From the NCBI RefSeq assembly GCF_017569185.1, contig NZ_CP071869.1, positions 1,354,001 through 1,418,000 of the forward strand: a stretch of 64,000 nt of DNA, read 5' to 3'. Positions 44,091-53,431 of this stretch are shown here, in pieces (within the stretch, counting starts at the first letter, position 1; the number at the start of each line of letters is the position of its first letter). The position numbers and the translations under genes are program-made. The notes under the pieces were generated by a model that searched no databases, had not been told where the DNA came from, and worked only from the letters and a program-made list of their open reading frames with translations. Origin of the DNA: Polaribacter cellanae. GTDB taxonomy: Bacteria; Bacteroidota; Bacteroidia; Flavobacteriales; Flavobacteriaceae.

Positions 44091-44915
44091 TTATATTGCA
44101 ACTTTTCCTTTAATATGAGGATGAGGGTTATAATCTATCAACTCAAAATCTTCGAAATCGAAATCGAAAATGCTTGTTATTTCTGGATTAATTTTCATTT
44201 TTGGTAAAGCTCTAATTTCTCTGGATAATTGTAATTCTAACTGTTCTATATGATTGTTGTAAATATGAGCGTCGCCAAAAGTATGGATAAATTCTCCTGC
44301 TTTATAACCACAAACTTGTGCCATCATCATTGTAAATAATGCATAACTAGCAATGTTAAAAGGAACTCCTAAAAAGATATCTGCACTTCTTTGATATAAC
44401 TGACAAGATAATTTACCATCTGCTACATAAAATTGAAAAAATGCATGGCAAGGAGGTAATGCTGCTTTTCCTTTTTTTACATTTTCTGAAAATGAAACAG
44501 AAGTATCTGGTAAAACAGAAGGATTCCAAGCAGAAACTAACATTCTTCTCGAATTCGGATTCTTTTTTAATGTTGAAATTACTTCTTTTAATTGATCGAT
44601 ATCATCGCTATTCCAATTACGCCATTGATGTCCGTAAACTGGTCCTAAATCGCCATTTTCGTCTGCCCATTCATTCCAAATTCTAACACCATTTTCTTGC
44701 AAATACTTAATATTTGTATCTCCTTTAATAAACCAAAGTAATTCGTAAACAATCGATTTTAAGTGTAATTTCTTTGTGGTAACCATTGGAAAACCCTCGC
44801 TTAAATCGAAACGCATTTGATGTCCAAAAACACTCTTTGTTCCAGTTCCTGTTCTATCTCCTTTTTCGTTTCCGTTCTCTAAAACGTGTTTTACTAAATC
44901 GTGGTATTGTTTCAT
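44091..44915 (-). CDS. thyA: Thymidylate synthase (274 aa)
   Basis: The ATG at 44915 ([15 protein letters not shown]) matches the family start. The extra eight codons from 44939 (MGRLRWAY) come from a palindromic repeat and are rejected. Motifs: [20 protein letters not shown], the nucleophile Cys in [31 protein letters not shown] and [10 protein letters not shown]. It methylates dUMP to dTMP using methylene-tetrahydrofolate and works with FolA. Confidence 0.97.
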   Translation of the reverse strand: MKQYHDLVKHVLENGNEKGDRTGTGTKSVFGHQMRFDLSEGFPMVTTKKLHLKSIVYELLWFIKGDTNIKYLQENGVRIWNEWADENGDLGPVYGHQWRNWNSDDIDQLKEVISTLKKNPNSRRMLVSAWNPSVLPDTSVSFSENVKKGKAALPPCHAFFQFYVADGKLSCQLYQRSADIFLGVPFNIASYALFTMMMAQVCGYKAGEFIHTFGDAHIYNNHIEQLELQLSREIRALPKMKINPEITSIFDFDFEDFELIDYNPHPHIKGKVAI

Positions 44916-44920
44916 ATAGG

Positions 44921-45100
44921 CCCATCTTAATCTTCCCAAAGGGAAGAAATACTCTTGTATTAGATATTGTCTGTAAAATTAAGAATGATAAAATTATTTT
45001 AATTAATAAAGTGAAATTTTTATTAATAGTTTATTAACTATTTAAAAGTATTTACAAACTAGCTAAATTTTCTCCTTTGGGAAATGTCCTTTTGGACAAA
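44921..45100. repeat. Family B-like palindromes between thyA and nupC
   Basis: CCCATCTTAATCTTCCCAAA with GGGAAGAAAT (44921-44950) is a family B member immediately upstream of thyA. CTCCTTTGGGAAATGTCC with TTTTGGACAAAGGAG (about 45071-45103) is a related inverted repeat just after nupC. The DNA between them is AT-rich with no ORF. Confidence 0.65.
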
Positions 45101-45111
45101 GGAGCTTCTTT

Positions 45112-46539
45112 TTACCCAATAATCATTCCTGCAATTGTTGCAGACATTAAAGAAGCAATGGTTCCTCCAATTAAGGCTTTTATGCCAAATTCTGATAATG
45201 TTTTTCGTTGTCCTGGAGCTAAAGAACCAATTCCTCCAATTTGTATTCCAATAGAGGCAAAATTCGCAAAACCACACAACATGTAAGTCGCCATAATTAC
45301 AGATTTCTCGTAATTTAAGTGTACTACATTTGCAACATTTTTTAATTCTGCTAATTGGATATATCCAACAAATTCACTGGCAGCTAGTTTGATTCCTAAC
45401 AATTGGCCCATCATTGAAACATCTGCTGAATTTACTCCAATTAACCACATTAGTGGTGCAAAAATAGTTCCTAAAATAAATTCTAAAGACAATGCTTTGT
45501 AAGAGGAGTTTGCTGCGATAATTTCGTTTAAAGAAGTAAAATTCCAACTAAAATATTCGATTCCGTTAAAACTCCCAATACCACCTAAAATTCCGTTTAT
45601 CATTGCAATAATAGCAACAAAAACTAACAACATTGCTCCCACATTTACTGCCAATCGTAAACCTTCTGTTGTTCCGTTTGCAATGGCATCTAAAACGTTA
45701 GAACCTATTTTTTCTTGTGAAACAGTTACATCTGTATTTACCTTTTCTGTTTGTGGATACAATATTTTAGAAATTACAATCGCACCTGGAGCCGCCATTA
45801 CAGAAGCTGCCAATAAATGTTTCGCAAAAATAAGTTCTAATTCTTTATCTCCTCCACCTAAGAACCCAATATATGCTGCTAAAACTGCACCAGCAACAGT
45901 TGCCATTCCACCAATCATTACTAAAAGCATTTCAGATTTATTCATCTTTTCTAAATACGCTTTTATTAAAAGTGGTGCTTCTGTTTGTCCTAAGAAAATA
46001 TTTCCTGCAACAGACAGGCTTTCCATTCCAGAAATTCCTAAGAATTTAGACAAAACTTTCGCCAATACTTTTACTATTTTTTGAATAACACCTAAATAAA
46101 AGAGTAAAGATGTTAATGCAGAAAAGAAAATAATTGTTGGCAATACCTGAAAAGCAAAAATGTACCCAAAAGTATTCATATCGCCAACCATACCTGCGAA
46201 TAGGAACTTACTTCCTGCTTTGGTATATTCTAATATTTCTATAAAAATACTTCCTACAAAATCGAAAATTACTTGTATAAATTTTACTTTTAAAACTCCA
46301 ATTGCAATTATTAATTGAAGTGCTAATCCAATTCCAACTTTTTTCCAATCAATTGCTTTTTTATTGGAGCTAAATAAGAATGAAACTACGATTAAAACAA
46401 ACATTCCTAAAACACCTCGCCAAAGGCTACTAAACGTAAAACCTTCGCTTTCGATAATTCCTTTAGCAAGTGGATCTGCTGTTTGTGAAAACACATTTAC
46501 AGACAAGAAACAAAACAAGGCAACTAATAATTTTTTCAT
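45112..46539 (-). CDS. NupC-type concentrative nucleoside transporter (475 aa)
   Basis: An N-terminal signal-like segment (MKKLLVALFCFLSVNVFSQ) precedes about ten membrane helices. CNT-family signatures are visible: NIFLGQTEAPLLIKAYL, MIGGMATVAGAVLAAYIGFLG and LCGFANFASIGIQIGGIGSLAPGQR. It imports nucleosides by cation symport. It lies next to thyA and folA, in line with pyrimidine salvage, but the substrate is not proven. Confidence 0.93.
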   Translation of the reverse strand: MKKLLVALFCFLSVNVFSQTADPLAKGIIESEGFTFSSLWRGVLGMFVLIVVSFLFSSNKKAIDWKKVGIGLALQLIIAIGVLKVKFIQVIFDFVGSIFIEILEYTKAGSKFLFAGMVGDMNTFGYIFAFQVLPTIIFFSALTSLLFYLGVIQKIVKVLAKVLSKFLGISGMESLSVAGNIFLGQTEAPLLIKAYLEKMNKSEMLLVMIGGMATVAGAVLAAYIGFLGGGDKELELIFAKHLLAASVMAAPGAIVISKILYPQTEKVNTDVTVSQEKIGSNVLDAIANGTTEGLRLAVNVGAMLLVFVAIIAMINGILGGIGSFNGIEYFSWNFTSLNEIIAANSSYKALSLEFILGTIFAPLMWLIGVNSADVSMMGQLLGIKLAASEFVGYIQLAELKNVANVVHLNYEKSVIMATYMLCGFANFASIGIQIGGIGSLAPGQRKTLSEFGIKALIGGTIASLMSATIAGMIIG

Positions 46540-46551
46540 GCAGTTTTTAGA

Positions 46552-47166
46552 TTATGAGCGTTTGCTAATTTCATCTCTAATTTTAGCTGCTAATTCGTAA
46601 TTTTCGTCTTCTACAGCTTTATTTAGTTGCTCGTTTAATTCGGGAATCGATAAATTTGAAAAGTTACTTTTTACAGTGTTCGATTCTAAATCTTCGATAT
46701 CTATTGTATTGCTTTCGATATCTGTAGTTTCGTTAATCGCCAACTCTTCTTCTATTTTTAGATAAACTCCTGCCTTGTCTAAAATATTTTCGTATGTATA
46801 AATTGGTGCTTGAAAACGAACTGCGATTGCAATTGCATCTGATGTTCTTGTATCTATTGCTTCTTCTACTCCTTCTCTTTCGCAAATCAAACTGGAAAAG
46901 AAGACGCCATCTACCAATTTATGAATAATTACTTCTTTAATGGTAATTAAAAACCGATCGGAAAATGTTTTGAATAAATCGTGTGTTAATGGTCTTGGTG
47001 GTCGAATTTCTTTTTCTAAAGCGATGGCAATAGATTGTGCTTCAAATGCTCCAATTATTATTGGTAATGTTCTTGTTCCTTCCATTTCACTTAAAACTAA
47101 AGCATAAGCTCCACTTTGAGTTTGACTGTAAGAAATTCCTTTTATCGTTAATTTTATTAAACTCAT
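46552..47166 (-). CDS. Bifunctional nuclease (BFN) domain protein with UvrB/UvrC motif (204 aa)
   Basis: The ATG at 47166 (MSLIKLTIKGISYSQTQSGAYAL) is preferred over the in-frame one at 47181. The BFN domain spans about residues 5-135, with LPIIIGAFEAQSIAIALE and DTRTSDAIAIAVRFQAPIY. An acidic linker follows, then a C-terminal UVR-type helical pair (LNEQLNKAVEDENYELAAKIRDEI). BFN proteins related to plant BBD1 have been reported to cut DNA and RNA; the bacterial role is unclear. It is between nupC and etfA on the same strand. Confidence 0.88.
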   Translation of the reverse strand: MSLIKLTIKGISYSQTQSGAYALVLSEMEGTRTLPIIIGAFEAQSIAIALEKEIRPPRPLTHDLFKTFSDRFLITIKEVIIHKLVDGVFFSSLICEREGVEEAIDTRTSDAIAIAVRFQAPIYTYENILDKAGVYLKIEEELAINETTDIESNTIDIEDLESNTVKSNFSNLSIPELNEQLNKAVEDENYELAAKIRDEISKRS

Positions 47167-47580
47167 ATTTTTTTTTTGCAAAAAAGATTTTTTCTTTTAA
47201 TTTACTATTTGTCAACCCTTAAAGAGTTTTAAACCCTTTAAGGGTTCTTAAGATATTAGCTATTTACTTTTTTAATAAATAAACATCTTTTTTGCGTGGC
47301 ACAATTTACTAAAAAATATAGAGTGAAAATGGTTATTTTTTCTGAATTTATTATTTTATGTTAACTAAGGTTCGCGTGAAGGATTGAAGCATTTGTTTGA
47401 GCTCTTTTATTTTGTTGATTGAAATGAAACAAAATAAAAAGCGAGTGCTGAAAGCCTGACGAAATTATTTTTAACTTTTACTGATGTATATACAAAAAAC
47501 GAACCAAATTTATATTCTGATTCGTTTTTTAAAACTCTATATTAAAATAATTTGGGCACGCCCAAAAAATAATTATCGAA
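47167..47580. other. Intergenic stretch with one long palindrome (family D)
   Basis: AACCCTTAAAGAGTTTTAAA with CCCTTTAAGGGTT (47214-47246) is a near-perfect palindrome resembling 18169-18202. Further on, GGGCACGCCC (47551-47560) is a short palindrome. No gene or RNA is recognised in the remaining sequence. Confidence 0.6.
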
Positions 47581-48543
47581 CTACGAAGCTTTAAAAGCTT
47601 TCAATTTTTCAATCAATTTTGGAACCACCTCAAAAGCGTCTCCAACAACGCCATAATCTGCTGCTTTAAAAAATGGGGCTTCTGGATCTGTGTTGATTAC
47701 TAACTTTACTTTTGAAGCATTTATTCCTGCCAAATGTTGAATGGCACCTGAAATTCCAATCGCGATATACAAGTTCGAAGCTACTGGTTTTCCTGTTTGC
47801 CCAACATGCTCTGAATGTGGTCTCCAACCTAAATCGGAAACTGGTTTAGAACAAGCTGTTGCAGCGCCTAAGACTTCTGCTAATTCTTCAACCATTCCCC
47901 AGTTTTCTGGACCTTTTAAACCTCTTCCTGCAGAAACAACAATATCTGCATCTGCAATGGTTACTTTTCCTGTTACTTTATCTATTTTTTCTGATTTTAC
48001 TGCTAAATCTGCATCAGAAATGTTTACATTAAAATTTTCTGAAGTTCCAGAGACTGGGTTTTCGTGAATTCCAAATGAGTTTTTAGCAACTCCTACTACC
48101 TTGTTTTCAGTAGAAATCGTAGTATTTGCAAACGCTTTGTTCGAAAATGCTTTTCTTTTTACTGTAAATGGTGCTGTACTTAAAGGCGCTGCAACTACGT
48201 TAGAAGCATAACCAGCTTCTAAAGCAACTGCCACTAAAGGCGCTACATATAAACCATCGATACTAGAATCTACAATTACAACATTTGCATCGGTTGCTTC
48301 TGCTGCTTGTTTTATTGCTGAAGCGTATCCTTTTGCATTAAATGTTGATAAATTATCGCTAGAAACTGTTAATACTTTTTCTGCTCCATAGGTATATAGT
48401 TGCGAAACATCGTTTGCATTTATTGTTAAAACAACCAAGTTGCTACTTAATTGTTCTGCTACTTTTTTTCCGTAAGAAACTACTTCGAAAGCTGTTTTCT
48501 TAAATTTTCCGTCTGTTGAATCGGCAAAAACTAAAACTGACAT
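47581..48543 (-). CDS. etfA: Electron transfer flavoprotein alpha subunit (320 aa)
   Basis: An N-terminal ETF domain is followed by the C-terminal FAD-binding domain with VVSAGRGLKGPENWGMVEELAEVLGAA, the GWRPHSEHVGQTGKPVASNLYIAIGISGAIQHLAG signature, and VINTDPEAPFFKAADYGVVGD. With EtfB it passes electrons from acyl-CoA and other dehydrogenases to the quinone pool through ETF-QO. Length is typical. It is downstream of etfB on the same strand. Confidence 0.96.
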   Translation of the reverse strand: MSVLVFADSTDGKFKKTAFEVVSYGKKVAEQLSSNLVVLTINANDVSQLYTYGAEKVLTVSSDNLSTFNAKGYASAIKQAAEATDANVVIVDSSIDGLYVAPLVAVALEAGYASNVVAAPLSTAPFTVKRKAFSNKAFANTTISTENKVVGVAKNSFGIHENPVSGTSENFNVNISDADLAVKSEKIDKVTGKVTIADADIVVSAGRGLKGPENWGMVEELAEVLGAATACSKPVSDLGWRPHSEHVGQTGKPVASNLYIAIGISGAIQHLAGINASKVKLVINTDPEAPFFKAADYGVVGDAFEVVPKLIEKLKAFKAS

Positions 48544-48788
48544 ATTTTGTATTGTTTTAATGTGTAATTATTTAATTGTGAGATAACTATTCTTAATACA
48601 TTAGAATTCAGACACTTTAATTAACACACGTTATTTTTTATTTTTTTATACTGAACTTGTTTCAGAATCTTATTATTATTTTCTGATGTTTTTTTTTAAT
48701 TCTGAAAATAAGTTCAGAATAATCTAATTTTTCATCTTTAAGATTGGATACTGAAACGAGTTTAGGGTGATTTAATTTTTGAGAAAAA
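48544..48788. repeat. Three CTGAAAC-type inverted repeats between etfB and etfA
   Basis: CTGAACTTGTTTCAG (48651-48665), CTGAAAATAAGTTCAG (48702-48717) and CTGAAACGAGTTTAGGGTGA (48751-48770) are members of one palindromic repeat family. The rest of the 245-bp gap is AT-rich with no ORF. Confidence 0.65.
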
Positions 48789-49535
48789 TTAAATCACTTT
48801 AGCTTCGTTATGAAGTAAGTTAATTAACTCGTCTAAATTATCTGCATCTACTAATTTAACTGCTCCTTTTGGTGCTGGTTTTTCGAAAGATTGTGCAATT
48901 GTTTTCGCATCTGCACCAGTTGCTTCAACCACTTGTAAAGGTTTTTTACGAGCCATCATAATTCCACGCATATTTGGGATGCGTAAATCTTTCTCCTCTA
49001 CAATTCCTTTTTGTCCGCCAATAACAATTGGTAAATTGGTTGCAACTGTTTCGTTTCCACCATCAATTTCTCTAACAGCAGTTACATTATCTCCTTCTAC
49101 TTCTAAACCAACACAACCGTTTATAAAATTAAAATCGATTAACGAAGCCAACATTCCTGGTACCATTTGTCCATTATAATCTGCAGATTCTTTTCCTGCT
49201 AAAACAATATCATAACCTCCGTCTTTTACGATTGCTGCTAATTCTTTCGCAACTAAAAAACCATCTGTTGGGTTTACATTTACACGAATTGCGTTATCTG
49301 CCCCAATCGCCAATGCTTTTCTTAAGGTAGACTCTGTGTTTGCTTCTCCTACATTTATAACAGTTACTGTTGCTCCTTGTTTTTCTTTAAACCACATTGC
49401 TCTTGTTAAACAAAATTCATCATAAGGATTAATTACAAACTGAACTCCATTCGTATCGAAATCTTCATTATTATTTGTAAAATTAATTTTTGAAGTGGTA
49501 TCAGGCACATGACTAATACATACCAATATTTTCAT
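48789..49535 (-). CDS. etfB: Electron transfer flavoprotein beta subunit (248 aa)
   Basis: Motifs: KILVCISHVPDTTSKI at the start, NPYDEFCLTRAMWFKE, ALAIGADNAIRV, DIVLAGKESADYNGQMVPGMLA and the recognition-loop region MRGIMMARKKPL. It is the AMP-binding subunit that docks on dehydrogenases. The gene precedes etfA; a 12-bp-arm palindrome lies 53 bp upstream. Confidence 0.96.
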   Translation of the reverse strand: MKILVCISHVPDTTSKINFTNNNEDFDTNGVQFVINPYDEFCLTRAMWFKEKQGATVTVINVGEANTESTLRKALAIGADNAIRVNVNPTDGFLVAKELAAIVKDGGYDIVLAGKESADYNGQMVPGMLASLIDFNFINGCVGLEVEGDNVTAVREIDGGNETVATNLPIVIGGQKGIVEEKDLRIPNMRGIMMARKKPLQVVEATGADAKTIAQSFEKPAPKGAVKLVDADNLDELINLLHNEAKVI

Positions 49536-49587
49536 AAATTCTCGTTTTTTATTTTATTACCGAGAACGAAATTACGCTTTTTTTTTT

Positions 49588-49613
49588 AAAATACTATGCG
49601 TGCATAGTATTTT
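49588..49613. promoter_or_regulatory. Palindromic operator candidate between etfB and pdhB
   Basis: AAAATACTATGC (49588-49599) and GCATAGTATTTT (49602-49613) are perfect 12-bp inverted arms separated by GT. The position in a divergent promoter region and the symmetry suggest a dimeric repressor site; no regulator is identified. Confidence 0.55.
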
Positions 49614-49712
49614 TTAAATTATTTAACAGTTTTCGAAAACGATTGAGAAATAAATACCTAATATTTCTTTTACTTTGTACAATTGTGTCTAAAAAAATGG
49701 CAATTAATTCCT

Positions 49713-49720
49713 TACTTTTG
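49713..49720 (+). promoter_or_regulatory. Possible -7 promoter element (TACTTTTG) for pdhB
   Basis: It is a TAnnTTTG match 41 bp before the pdhB start. An upstream TTG at 49683-49685 has 27-bp spacing, longer than usual. Confidence 0.45.
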
Positions 49721-49760
49721 CATTTAAAAATTACAAATTATAATTAATAATTAATAATAG

Positions 49761-50738
49761 ATGAAAACAGTTCAATTCAGAGAGGCTATTTGCGAAGCAA
49801 TGAGCGAAGAAATGCGCAGAGACGAAAGCATTTATTTAATGGGAGAAGAGGTTGCCGAATATAATGGTGCTTACAAAGCCAGTAAAGGAATGTTAGATGA
49901 ATTTGGTGCAAAAAGAGTTATTGATACTCCTATTGCTGAATTAGGTTTTGCAGGTATTGCAATTGGTTCTGCTATGAATGGAAACAGACCTATTGTAGAA
50001 TATATGACGTTTAACTTCTCTTTGGTAGGAATTGATCAAATTATAAATAATGCAGCCAAGATTAGACAAATGTCTGGTGGACAGTTTAATTGCCCAATTG
50101 TTTTTAGAGGGCCAACTGCTTCTGCTGGTCAATTAGGTGCAACACACTCACAAGCTTTTGAAAACTGGTTTGCAAATACACCTGGTTTAAAAGTAATTGT
50201 TCCTTCGAATCCTTATGATGCGAAAGGTTTATTAAAAGCTGCGATTCGCGATGACGATCCAGTAATTTTTATGGAATCTGAACAGATGTATGGAGATAAA
50301 ATGGAAATCCCTGAAGGAGAATACATTATTCCTATTGGAGTTGCAGAAATTAAAAGAGAAGGTACAGATGTAACTATTGTTTCTTTTGGTAAAATTATTA
50401 AGGAAGCATACAAAGCTGCTGAAGAATTGGCAAAAGAAAATATTTCTGTTGAAATTATCGATTTAAGAACCGTTCGTCCAATGGATCATAATGCAATTAT
50501 TAATTCAGTAAAGAAAACAAATAGATTAGTCGTTTTAGAAGAAGCTTGGCCATTTGCAAGTGTAGCATCGGAAATTACGTATAGAATACAAGATGAAGCA
50601 TTCGATTATTTAGATGCTCCAATTAAAAGATTAACAACTGCAGATACTCCTGCCCCCTATTCACCTGTTTTATTCGAAAAATGGATTCCGAACTCTAATG
50701 ATGTTGTAAAAGCTGTAAAAGAAGTATTATACTTATAA
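49761..50738 (+). CDS. pdhB: Pyruvate dehydrogenase E1 component beta subunit (325 aa)
   Basis: This transketolase-like pyrimidine-binding domain has REAICEAMSEEMRRDESIYLMGEEVAEYNGAYK and VIDTPIAELGFAGIAIG, with the family-typical EGQ/EE thiamine region. The C-terminal domain has VEIIDLRTVRPMDH and LVVLEEAWPFASVASEI. With E1 alpha and E2 it decarboxylates pyruvate to acetyl-CoA. The partner genes are not adjacent here. A branched-chain 2-oxoacid E1 beta is the main alternative, but the sequence looks like PDH. Confidence 0.93.
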   Translation: MKTVQFREAICEAMSEEMRRDESIYLMGEEVAEYNGAYKASKGMLDEFGAKRVIDTPIAELGFAGIAIGSAMNGNRPIVEYMTFNFSLVGIDQIINNAAKIRQMSGGQFNCPIVFRGPTASAGQLGATHSQAFENWFANTPGLKVIVPSNPYDAKGLLKAAIRDDDPVIFMESEQMYGDKMEIPEGEYIIPIGVAEIKREGTDVTIVSFGKIIKEAYKAAEELAKENISVEIIDLRTVRPMDHNAIINSVKKTNRLVVLEEAWPFASVASEITYRIQDEAFDYLDAPIKRLTTADTPAPYSPVLFEKWIPNSNDVVKAVKEVLYL

Positions 50739-50808
50739 AAATTAAATATTAAAAAATCATATAATAAATCCTTTTATTACGAGTTGTACATAGAAGAATT
50801 TTACATTA

Positions 50809-53310
50809 ATGAGATACATCATTTTCCTAATTTTTAGTTTTTTAAGTTTTGTTGTTAATGCCCAATTAACCATAAAAGGAAAAGTGGTAGACGAAAACGG
50901 AAGTCCACTTGCATTTGTAAACGTTTTTGCTTTAAAAACCACACAAGGAACAGTAACAGATGATAATGGTGAATTTACTTTGCATCTTTCTAAAAAAAGA
51001 GCAAAAATAGAAATTTCATTTTTAGGCTTTTTGTCGCAACAAATTAAAGTTAATAAAAAAACAACTTACTTAAAAATTGTTTTAAAAGAAGCGTCAAATC
51101 AGTTAGAAGAAATAGTACTAGTAACCAAACCAAAAAAAAGACTTCCAAAAAAAGAAAACCCTGCTTACCCAATATTAAAACAAATTTGGAAAAATAAAAA
51201 AACCAATGGCCTAAAGCTATTTAACTATTATAAATACAAAAAATTATTAACTACCGAAATTGGTTTAAATAATTTAGATACTATTTTTTTAAAAAAAATA
51301 TTTAAAAAAGGCTATAAAAATATTTTAGCAAAATTACCCTACAACGATACTGGTGTAAATTTTTACTTACCTCTTTTTATAAGTGAAACTGTTACAAATA
51401 TTTATGGAAACAATATTACAAACAAAGAAAGAATAGATGTCGAAGCAGAAAAAAGTAATGGTATGGATAGGCAAGGTTTTATCTTTGAGAGAGTTTCTAC
51501 CGCTTTTAATAATATAAATATTTATGAAGACAACTTTCAGTTATTTAAAAAATCTTTTGTAAGCCCAATATCTAGAGGAGGTTTTGATACTTACGATTAT
51601 GTTTTACAAGATAGCATTGTAAAAAAAGACCACACTTTATACAATATTTATTTTTTTCCAAGAAGAAATGATTTGGCATTTGAAGGTAATTTTTGGGTAA
51701 CAAATAAAACTTTTGCTATTACCAAAATTAAGATGAAAACAAATAAAGACATCAATCTTAATTTTGTAAGAAGGCTTTCTTTAGAAAAAGAATACCTTAT
51801 AAAAAAAGACACAATTTATCTACCAAAAAGAGATGTTTACAATGCAAATTTTACTTTAAATGATAAAGATGACAAGAAAATAGGAATTACAGTAAAAAAG
51901 ATAGCAGAGTTTTCTAAATACGAATTCGATAAACCTAAACAAAATAATTTTTATACTAGTAAAATTATACGATTTAAACCCAACCAGTTTCGTAAAAAAG
52001 AAAGTTATTGGGACTCTATTAACAACAACAATTTAAAATCAGAAAAATACACTTTAATTAATGATGTTAAAAACGATAATCAAATTCGTAAAATTACAGG
52101 AATAATAAATACGCTTTCCACTGGTTATTTTACAGTTACACCTAAATTTCAAATAGGTCAATATTGGAATACTTTTTCTAAAAACAGTGTAGAAGGTGTA
52201 AAGCTTAAATTGGGCTTTAGAACCTTTAAAACGCAAAATGATCGATTTAGAATTAACGGCTTTATTGGTTATGGAATAAAAGATAAAAAAATAAAATATT
52301 ATCTAGATGCAAAATACTTATTAAGTTATAAGCCTAGAATCGGTGTAGGTATTTCATACCTAAATGACACCGAACAATTAGGTGCAAAACTCTTAAGTAC
52401 AAATGGGCTAAATGCAAAACTTTTTGACCCTAACGCTCTCTTCTCACGTGGAAACAATTTCTTTTTATCTTCGGTTAACAGAAAAGTTATTCAATTTGAT
52501 ATTGAACTAAAGAAAAACCTTCATATTGGTACTTCTTTTGCACACAACAATATTTCTAGTGCAGCAAACAGGAAAGATTTTACAATAGATTATCTAGATA
52601 ATAATGGAAATATACAAACTGAACTTACCAATGTTTCTCAAGATTTTTATATTACCTACACACCTGGCAGATTCGAATTTGGGTTTGGAATAGAACAAAG
52701 AATTGGTAAAAATTTATACCCATCAATAATATTAAATTACAGAAAAGGATACAAAGGTTTTTTAAACGGAAGTTTTAATTACGACAAGCTTTCTTTTAGT
52801 TACACCCACCCTATTTTAACAGGAAAATTAGGTCTCTTATTAGCTTCTTTAGATGGTGGAAAAACATTTGGAACAGTACCACTTCCTTTATTAAACCCAA
52901 TACCCGCAAACCAAACTTTTTGGATTACAAAAAACACATTTTCATTAATAAACTATTACGATTTTGTAACAGATACGTATATTTCTGGACATTTCGAACA
53001 ACACTTTAACGGGTTAATAATGAATAGATTACCACTTTTAAAACACTTAAAATTAAGAAGTTTAATAACTTTTAAAACTGTATATGGTACTATCTCAGAT
53101 AAAAATATTGCTATAAATAAATCTAATATTATTTATAAAGCACCAGATACAAATATGTATTATGAATATGGTTTTGGCTTCGAAAATATTGGATATAAAG
53201 ATATTCGTCCATTAAGAGTAGACTTTATTTGGCGAGGAGACCATAAAAGCGTAAACGGATTACCATCTCCAAAATTTGCAGTAAGAATAGGTGTAAAAGT
53301 AGATTTTTAA
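50809..53310 (+). CDS. DUF5686 / carboxypeptidase-regulatory-like outer-membrane protein (833 aa)
   Basis: The signal peptide MRYIIFLIFSFLSFVVNAQ is followed by a carboxypeptidase-regulatory-like domain (LTIKGKVVDENGSPLAFVNV, residues about 20-100). A long DUF5686 region then shows many aromatic beta-strands, ending RIGVKVDF, an outer-membrane-type C-terminus. The function of the family is undefined. It is monocistronic, between pdhB and ppa. Confidence 0.88.
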   Translation: MRYIIFLIFSFLSFVVNAQLTIKGKVVDENGSPLAFVNVFALKTTQGTVTDDNGEFTLHLSKKRAKIEISFLGFLSQQIKVNKKTTYLKIVLKEASNQLEEIVLVTKPKKRLPKKENPAYPILKQIWKNKKTNGLKLFNYYKYKKLLTTEIGLNNLDTIFLKKIFKKGYKNILAKLPYNDTGVNFYLPLFISETVTNIYGNNITNKERIDVEAEKSNGMDRQGFIFERVSTAFNNINIYEDNFQLFKKSFVSPISRGGFDTYDYVLQDSIVKKDHTLYNIYFFPRRNDLAFEGNFWVTNKTFAITKIKMKTNKDINLNFVRRLSLEKEYLIKKDTIYLPKRDVYNANFTLNDKDDKKIGITVKKIAEFSKYEFDKPKQNNFYTSKIIRFKPNQFRKKESYWDSINNNNLKSEKYTLINDVKNDNQIRKITGIINTLSTGYFTVTPKFQIGQYWNTFSKNSVEGVKLKLGFRTFKTQNDRFRINGFIGYGIKDKKIKYYLDAKYLLSYKPRIGVGISYLNDTEQLGAKLLSTNGLNAKLFDPNALFSRGNNFFLSSVNRKVIQFDIELKKNLHIGTSFAHNNISSAANRKDFTIDYLDNNGNIQTELTNVSQDFYITYTPGRFEFGFGIEQRIGKNLYPSIILNYRKGYKGFLNGSFNYDKLSFSYTHPILTGKLGLLLASLDGGKTFGTVPLPLLNPIPANQTFWITKNTFSLINYYDFVTDTYISGHFEQHFNGLIMNRLPLLKHLKLRSLITFKTVYGTISDKNIAINKSNIIYKAPDTNMYYEYGFGFENIGYKDIRPLRVDFIWRGDHKSVNGLPSPKFAVRIGVKVDF

Positions 53311-53368
53311 AAACCCTTCATAAATTAATTTATAAGAAAACCATTGCGTAAATACAATCTCTATTTTA

Positions 53369-53398
53369 TTGAAAAACTTCATAAATTAACTACTTTTG
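53369..53398 (+). promoter_or_regulatory. Bacteroidetes promoter of ppa (TTG-N19-TACTTTTG)
   Basis: TTG at 53369-53371, a 19-bp spacer and TACTTTTG at 53391-53398 match the -33/-7 consensus of the Bacteroidetes primary sigma factor exactly. They lie 33 bp before the ppa ATG. It is the clearest promoter in the window. Confidence 0.75.
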
Positions 53399-53431
53399 CA
53401 ACGAAAATAATAAAATAACAAACTAGAAAAT

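Noticed and set aside
44916..44939. N-terminal extension MGRLRWAY of thymidylate synthase
   Set aside because: It comes from a palindromic repeat upstream, and the family start is the ATG at 44915.
49624..49645. GTTTTCGAAAAC palindrome near pdhB
   Set aside because: It is only 12 bp, AT-rich and similar sequences occur elsewhere (about 43513); too weak to call an operator.
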